This document shows positions 63,001-64,000 of a stretch of 64,000 nt of DNA, one piece after another. Every line of letters starts with the position of its first letter. Within the stretch, counting starts at the first letter, position 1. The DNA lies in contig NZ_CP041191.1 in NCBI RefSeq assembly GCF_006517275.1, positions 756,501-820,500 on the forward strand, read 5' to 3'. The position numbers and the translations under genes were made by a program. The notes under the pieces were generated by a model. The model was not told where the DNA came from. It searched no databases and was given only the letters and a program-made list of their open reading frames with translations. Origin of the DNA: Labrenzia sp. PHM005 (GTDB taxonomy: Bacteria; Pseudomonadota; Alphaproteobacteria; Rhizobiales; Stappiaceae).

Positions 63001-64000
63001 CCTGACCGGCTTCAAGAGCGTCAAAGGCTGTCTTCAATCCTTCGATTTCAATGGGGTCACCAAGTTCGGTACCCGTGCCATGAGCCTCCATATAACTCAG
63101 ACTTTGAGGGGCAATTCCTGCCCTGCGCACGGCTGTTTCCACCAGCGCCGCTTGGGCGCGTGGATTGGGCGCCGTCAAGGAATTCGCCTTGCCGCCGTGG
63201 TTTTCGGCGCTGCCCAAGATGATGCCGTGGACAAAATCACCGTCCCGTTCTGCCGCAGTTAGCGGCTTGAGAAACAGCATTCCGACACCTTCGCCGCGGC
63301 CATACCCGTCTGCCTGAGCGCTGAAAGTCTTGCAGCGGCCGTCCGGACTAAGCATTCCCGCTTTCGAAAAGCTGATATGCGTTTCCGGGCTGAGGACAAG
63401 GTTTACGCCGCCAACGATTGCCTGGCTGCAATCACCTGCCCGCATGGCACTGATCGCGCGGTGCAGCGCGACCAAAGCGCTGGAACAAGCTGTTTCCACC
63501 GGTTCGCTGGGGCCGTGCAAATCGAGAAGATAACTTATCCTGTTCGGGCCAACAGAACCGACAGAACCGGTAGAGCTGTGGCTGTCAATCCCGATACCGT
63601 TTTCGGCCATCCGTGCACCGTACCCAGACGGGGCAGTGCCAATAATCACCGCAGTGTCGCTTCCGGCCAGGCTTGACGGGGCATAACCTGCATCTTCAAT
63701 AGCGCGCCAGACGTACTCCATGAGCAATCGCTGCGCCGGGTCCATCAAGGCCGCTTCCCGACGTGAAATGCCAAAGTGCCGGGCATCGAATTCAGCGATC
63801 CCATCAATGAAGCCGGCTCGGTTTACATCGGTCAATCCAGCGGCCTTCAAGGCGCGCCAATCCCAACGGTCTTCGGGGATCTCACGTAAGCACGCGCGGC
63901 CACTGCGCAAGTTTTCCCAAAACGTTTCCAGATCCGGGGCGTCTGGGAAACGGCCTGCCATTCCAATAATCGCTATCGCCTCGGCATCCGGTGGAGAAGT
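51086..64000 (-). CDS. Trans-AT PKS/NRPS PKS 2, terminal part with C-A-PCP-TE (N-terminus outside window)
   Basis: 4,304 residues visible, numbered from base 64000; the frame stays open at the window edge. Domains: KS-A (C172, H307); degenerate ACP in the post-KS linker (~476-550, LGVEP, Pro514 for Ser); DH (~690-975; His725 in DHIVQGQPVLPG, Asp in LMDGALQ); ACP (Ser1032); KS-B (C1285); KR (~1690-2130; GGCGGLG, Tyr2049, YAAAN); ACP (Ser2205); KS-C (C2473, first catalytic His lost: EAAANGAAMGD, so KS0); ACP (Ser2955); condensation (~3015-3450, HHIVFDG); adenylation (~3475-3960, FTSGSSGRPKG); PCP (Ser4006); thioesterase (~4055-4304, GWSSGG with Ser4129, DSYPP, GGHLSM). No AT is present. It finishes the chain, adds one amino acid and releases it. 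The adenylation pocket residues, read by eye, are acidic at two positions (Glu239 and Asp278, GrsA numbering), favouring a basic residue; this is tentative. Confidence 0.93.
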   Translation of the reverse strand, partial: TSPPDAEAIAIIGMAGRFPDAPDLETFWENLRSGRACLREIPEDRWDWRALKAAGLTDVNRAGFIDGIAEFDARHFGISRREAALMDPAQRLLMEYVWRAIEDAGYAPSSLAGSDTAVIIGTAPSGYGARMAENGIGIDSHSSTGSVGSVGPNRISYLLDLHGPSEPVETACSSALVALHRAISAMRAGDCSQAIVGGVNLVLSPETHISFSKAGMLSPDGRCKTFSAQADGYGRGEGVGMLFLKPLTAAERDGDFVHGIILGSAENHGGKANSLTAPNPRAQAALVETAVRRAGIAPQSLSYMEAHGTGTELGDPIEIEGLKTAFDALEAGQEARCAIGSVKTNIGHLELAAGVAGVLKVLLQMRNRTLAPSLPEEVNPYLKLKDSPFYLVPQAQEWRRPVDAVGKEIPRRAGVSSFGFGGVNAHVVLEEPAQTIRADMPEIPELIVLSARDREGLAASADALAKALTPYANTGGALEPTIESRLCACLADILEIDIDEVEPLTKLDDLGVEPVHRPLLRRSVEKVLGLTIDHDLVHRAGSIREISSAFQSLPEHSGMEAAPLLRDIAFTLRAGRDAMTERVAFAAQSLKELVDRLRILAATRDNLTGQDGFWHGRVPYKTRRHNKVTQSPKDVPLEELARLWVGGAAYDWEAERDGRDLRRVPLPGTSFKKERIWFDTLNGKPSAAVPQIKDTSLPSGMALTRKSDGVFEVSLSGDEFFLRDHIVQGQPVLPGVAYLELARSAGCLHLQSRDLALKDVVWVQPAVISEPQTLQVVLGSPGPGQEYPFRILSHGDSGERLHCRGAIAHLPEVPPEIINNDAIPSGRRIPSNEIYSLFETAGLHYGPGHQCLNWLVSDGSRVVADLSLPEICGSAVEPFVLHPSLMDGALQAAIGFGLAGEEQSGDLALPFAIESLQCLTANKSRMRVHLERRSVASAAHGIEKIDIALCDESGQVLTRINGFSTRRVALPEAGKTPAHQALGAQDPVNVPAQDGLKDAAAAYFKRLLSEALACPPDEIDLDEPLEYYGFDSHMVMELTAVLEKEFGTLSKTLFFEHQTLGAVLDHFIEAHGPSLTTVVRKGRGAAGTPASVDAAAKPRTEPKTGGLDIAVIGLAGRYPQAYDIAGFWDNLRNGRDGITEVPADRWKWQDYFSTDRSRIDAHFSKWGGFIDDVAAFDPLFFNISPGMAEAMDPQERLFLEHAWTAMEDAGYRPGDLQAQSVDEDGLPGQVGVYAGVMYGEYQLLGLQGSLAGEPMSTASYYAGVANRVSYALNLHGPSMAVDTMCSSSLTAIHLACADLALGRVRMAFAGGVNLNLHPNKYSLLSKGQFISSNGRCQSFGSEGDGYVPAEGVGVVLLKRLADAEADGDHIYGVIKGSALNHGGRANGYTVPNPEAQHHVIARALREAGVDPRAIGYVEAHGTGTKLGDPIEIKGLNDGYGPVLEGPCWIGSAKSNIGHGEAVSGLAGLTKVLLQLKAGEIAPSLHAETLNPNIDFAATPFRVNTSLRTWDAPVHEGKTLPRVSAVSSFGAGGSNAHLVVEEHCPPPSVEPYSYGPVLITLSAKAEDRLKAYACALADWAENAPAETSLRDLAYTLQVGREPMPHRIGVQVSTVEELARYLRQFLAGRDGPVRSGRARVVSNPTVENPDGLAAEVLLDGWMQGTVYDWRKIYGGEARRLSLPTYPFAREIYWPDTTAQPAPIALRTAATTAKTTETRALEAKSTGHTSVLHTDLLLLRPQWKDLPLTAPSIDPALRRVAHIGPMRNLQEHAQLALPASDPADPNTFTDQALALLRDLKELALQSSDQKVHYQVVLPASYSQSAALAGMLDSAARELPRLTCQVLCFDTDDPASGPLEADLKAVAAWPGKSRLRKKDGRWQALTWQEEQDVADAQPGGGWREGGRYLIVGGCGGLGAIVARHLAQTLSRVSLVLTGRSPSGPKQNALLQELRSKGAHADYLATDLGDAAAVRSMIRQTTDQGSLHGVIHCGGVLSDALILRKTEEDLRRVFAPKVTGVANLDRATDGLDLDLFLVFSSIAGTMGNPGQADYAAANAYLDQYVEERNRRALSPGGPRGMALSVAWPYWADGGMTLDAAAVNAMRDGAGLVPLSTARGLEALDRIVRAGWPQTMVLEGDGDRLAALIAAADAGQPAGAPAGPEPAPPPSSFHLQDAVEEYLAEELAKVLRISPQRLEADVPLVDYGVDSVAIMALTASIETVTGPLPATLFFENPTIEAAAGALTDLASQSLMEALHVPEPTVDLLEPAPGGTAEDQAPSEDPLLDNNAKPVRAEAAVPDTQSAGSGDIAIIAMEGRFPGAEDLEEFWDNLVNGRNSITEVPKDRWDAESLFDPDGAYEGKARCKWGGFLSDVDGFDARFFRITPDEAELLDPQERLFLETAWALMEKAGYMGPALRVDLESAVGVFAGSMTQQYHAVRSDPLREALTVLSSPSSIANRVSNVLDLNGPSLAVDTMCSSGIVAIHMACESLRAGACRAAIAGGVNVSIHPKKYIGLSASQFIGSRRDSTSFRDGDGYLPAEGVGAVLLRPLDDAVAAGDRVLALIKSTGINHSGRSNGYRVPSVAAQAKLIGDTIRQAGVPVNTITYAEAAANGAAMGDSIELAAFRQAFQDLTPEQKFCAIGSVKSNIGHAESASGLSQLAKVVLQMQAETLVPTLGTDALNPKLDFSSGPFRLQSELQAWARPIGSDAASGGSNQPLRAILNSVGAGGTNACMVLEEPPKTSAPPAAVAQDQYLIPLSARDEADLRVLAGRLKTYLETRPETRMADLALTLQTGRSQLDQRAAMISRDVPALLHQLEALAEGLEADGLVTGNTMTGQDALSGLLTGKTGAEIVSLLLRHRNLRKLAVAWVHGARLNWSPLQAEGAQRLALPAYPFRRTRYWLGGIDAREAVSQLEPDTRSDTTDPETCIRDYLINDLRIAPEEIDFRRSALDHGLNSVMLMPLCQALEARCGLTVGLGDIMESKSLATLLSRIAGKDGYAPMDNPKHAQPGTSDAVNTALPLTKGQIALWLHDQKTPGDAGYTVPMALRLAGSLDKDMLRAAFADLLKRHPVLTSVFTANGGMPQRIVQDGISYPIEELDLSGAPASVIENELHAFAGLPFDLTNGPLVRSLLIQEAADRHVLIICVHHIVFDGQSAMILIDDLMRLYEARLQGVRLPRPIGSSFDAFQRWQERLLTSERGTNIRAFWRDELEGHNELCLPGDWDADLECASKAGSHVLWIDKDTARRITEASTAHGATPAQFMMAAFVLILHRLTGSHDLLIGLPVLGRPDRSFDHTVGYFANLLPLRIRLSDQVSIRDLVRETRQTMLNALEHGDLPLSEMGEVSGTGRLLMPRVQFAFQSLVGPQNTDRGSLEVSVVDGIDQQGVQDLALEVYPGPEGMRCRFAYNARQFKSDTVSALADAYQKVLSTFLADPGGALVDVSLAGADDEVLTDWGHGGPPAPDEALIPAWRAQVRMAPDAPAVICGDTVLTNAALEQNAGDLAARLVDAGVQPGDVVASCLARSANSLVAVLATWWVGAVHMPLSPVQSSSRLDDMIADGAPVLALTDAKTASLLSIRQMRVDERTEISKATAGVLPTPVIQDPAAAAYILFTSGSSGRPKGVQVPHHALAHHIQAMANLFAVNDQDRVLQFVETSFDAAFEQWLTTLVRGATVVMRPEGLWSALDFAEAVQRWAVTVADLPPAFLDEVLRDLGRSDDWQLLQSLRTVVTGGEALTENTLSTWCDSPLADRALVNVYGPTETTIGSTAFVYRAQMDGPERRLPIGRPLPGENVFVLDVADQPLPAGLIGELAIGGVGLADGYIAAQNKQGGFSSGPGGKADRLYKTGDLARWRTDGQLEFLGRRDNQVNVRGFRVELAEVEAGLERIDGVLRAAVTVSDRKPDTTLQAYVTVSDPDLEPAAISRALKSSLPDYMWPSEIRVVTALPQTIAGKLDRQSLNGAPAPSVSIPEGPLSRIEKVLASLWAELLDCPSVPVTANIFELGAHSLLLIRFAGEIRSRLGAELSVAQLFQAPTVADQAVLIERAKGNRSSVVNLQAGSGPGLVLVHGGVGTLLCYRTLMKHLDPRFSILGLEMNRLDRWNSIPDAATAYLADLEFDQGQAPLHLAGWSSGGIVAWEMARQIERSGGELASLTLIDSYPPAVLSHIDNRIQPHDHEKALLAGFARDMGLAAELPSAEPKGAPEKYLQNMAENTGEDFQVLLTLFNNYKHIAKAVDGYTPEPVSVAASVFHAEGAEISSAMRGWPAEAGVLDIQPVPGGHLSMLEGEHSRFLANLLNGKLTTAHD

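Noticed and set aside
1..64000. CRISPR arrays, tRNA, rRNA, complete insertion sequences, riboswitches
   Set aside because: No regularly spaced repeats, tRNA-like cloverleaf, transposase or conserved aptamer was noticed on either strand. Weak RNA elements could still be missed by eye.

Overview
The window looks like a free-living, probably marine alphaproteobacterium: TRAP transporters, stacked CoA-ester catabolism genes, strong AGGAG ribosome sites and medium-high GC. A Labrenzia/Roseibium-type host would fit, but no rRNA or marker gene is present to confirm it. No tRNA, rRNA, CRISPR array or complete insertion sequence was seen.

Region 1 (1-19,960) is a catabolic regulon. After the tail of a GNAT acetyltransferase, the minus strand carries, in transcription order, a short-chain dehydrogenase, a MaoC/hydratase-2, a MarR regulator, an alpha-methylacyl-CoA racemase-like protein and a TRAP transporter (P, Q, M). 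Divergently on the plus strand lie a thioesterase, an HMG-CoA-synthase-like/DUF35 fusion, a thiolase, an enoyl-CoA hydratase, an AMP-forming and an ADP-forming acyl-CoA ligase, a CoA-transferase, a second MarR paralogue, a MaoC-like protein and two acyl-CoA dehydrogenases. This is a coherent uptake, activation and beta-oxidation set for an alpha-methyl-branched or sterol/isoprenoid-like acid. Four AT-rich inverted repeats in the control regions look like shared MarR operators.

Region 2 (about 20,290-26,525) holds a DUF3089 lipase-like protein, a ParA-type ATPase, two DUF697-like membrane proteins, an SPFH/prohibitin-like protein, an orphan periplasmic binding protein and a tiny membrane protein. 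Its function is unknown. It could be a membrane-organising module.

Region 3 (26,574-64,000, running off the right edge) is a large trans-acyltransferase polyketide/non-ribosomal peptide cluster. PKS 1 (plus strand, 4,532 aa) reads GNAT-ACP, KS-KR-cMT-ACP, KS-ECH2-ACP-ACP, KS-KR-ACP. PKS 2 (minus strand, at least 4,304 aa, N-terminus outside the window) reads KS-[degenerate ACP]-DH-ACP, KS-KR-ACP, KS0-ACP, C-A-PCP-TE. No AT domain is integrated. Loading is done in trans by a malonyl-AT, with a separate acyl-hydrolase-like homologue beside it. A complete beta-branching cassette is present: donor ACP, decarboxylating KS with Cys to Ser, HMG synthase, ECH1, and ECH2 embedded in PKS 1. Tandem ACPs with the flag tryptophan accept the branch. 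Tailoring genes are a luciferase-like monooxygenase, a methyltransferase, a P450 and a PfaD-type enoyl reductase.

The acetyl-GNAT starter, KR/C-methyl first module, branched second module and terminal C-A-PCP-TE recall the pederin/onnamide family. The predicted starter half (acetate, alpha-methyl-beta-hydroxy, exomethylene-type branch, possible alpha-hydroxylation) matches pederic-acid chemistry, with one mismatch: module 3 carries an apparently intact KR. The rest of the assembly line must lie beyond base 64,000, so the full product cannot be predicted here.
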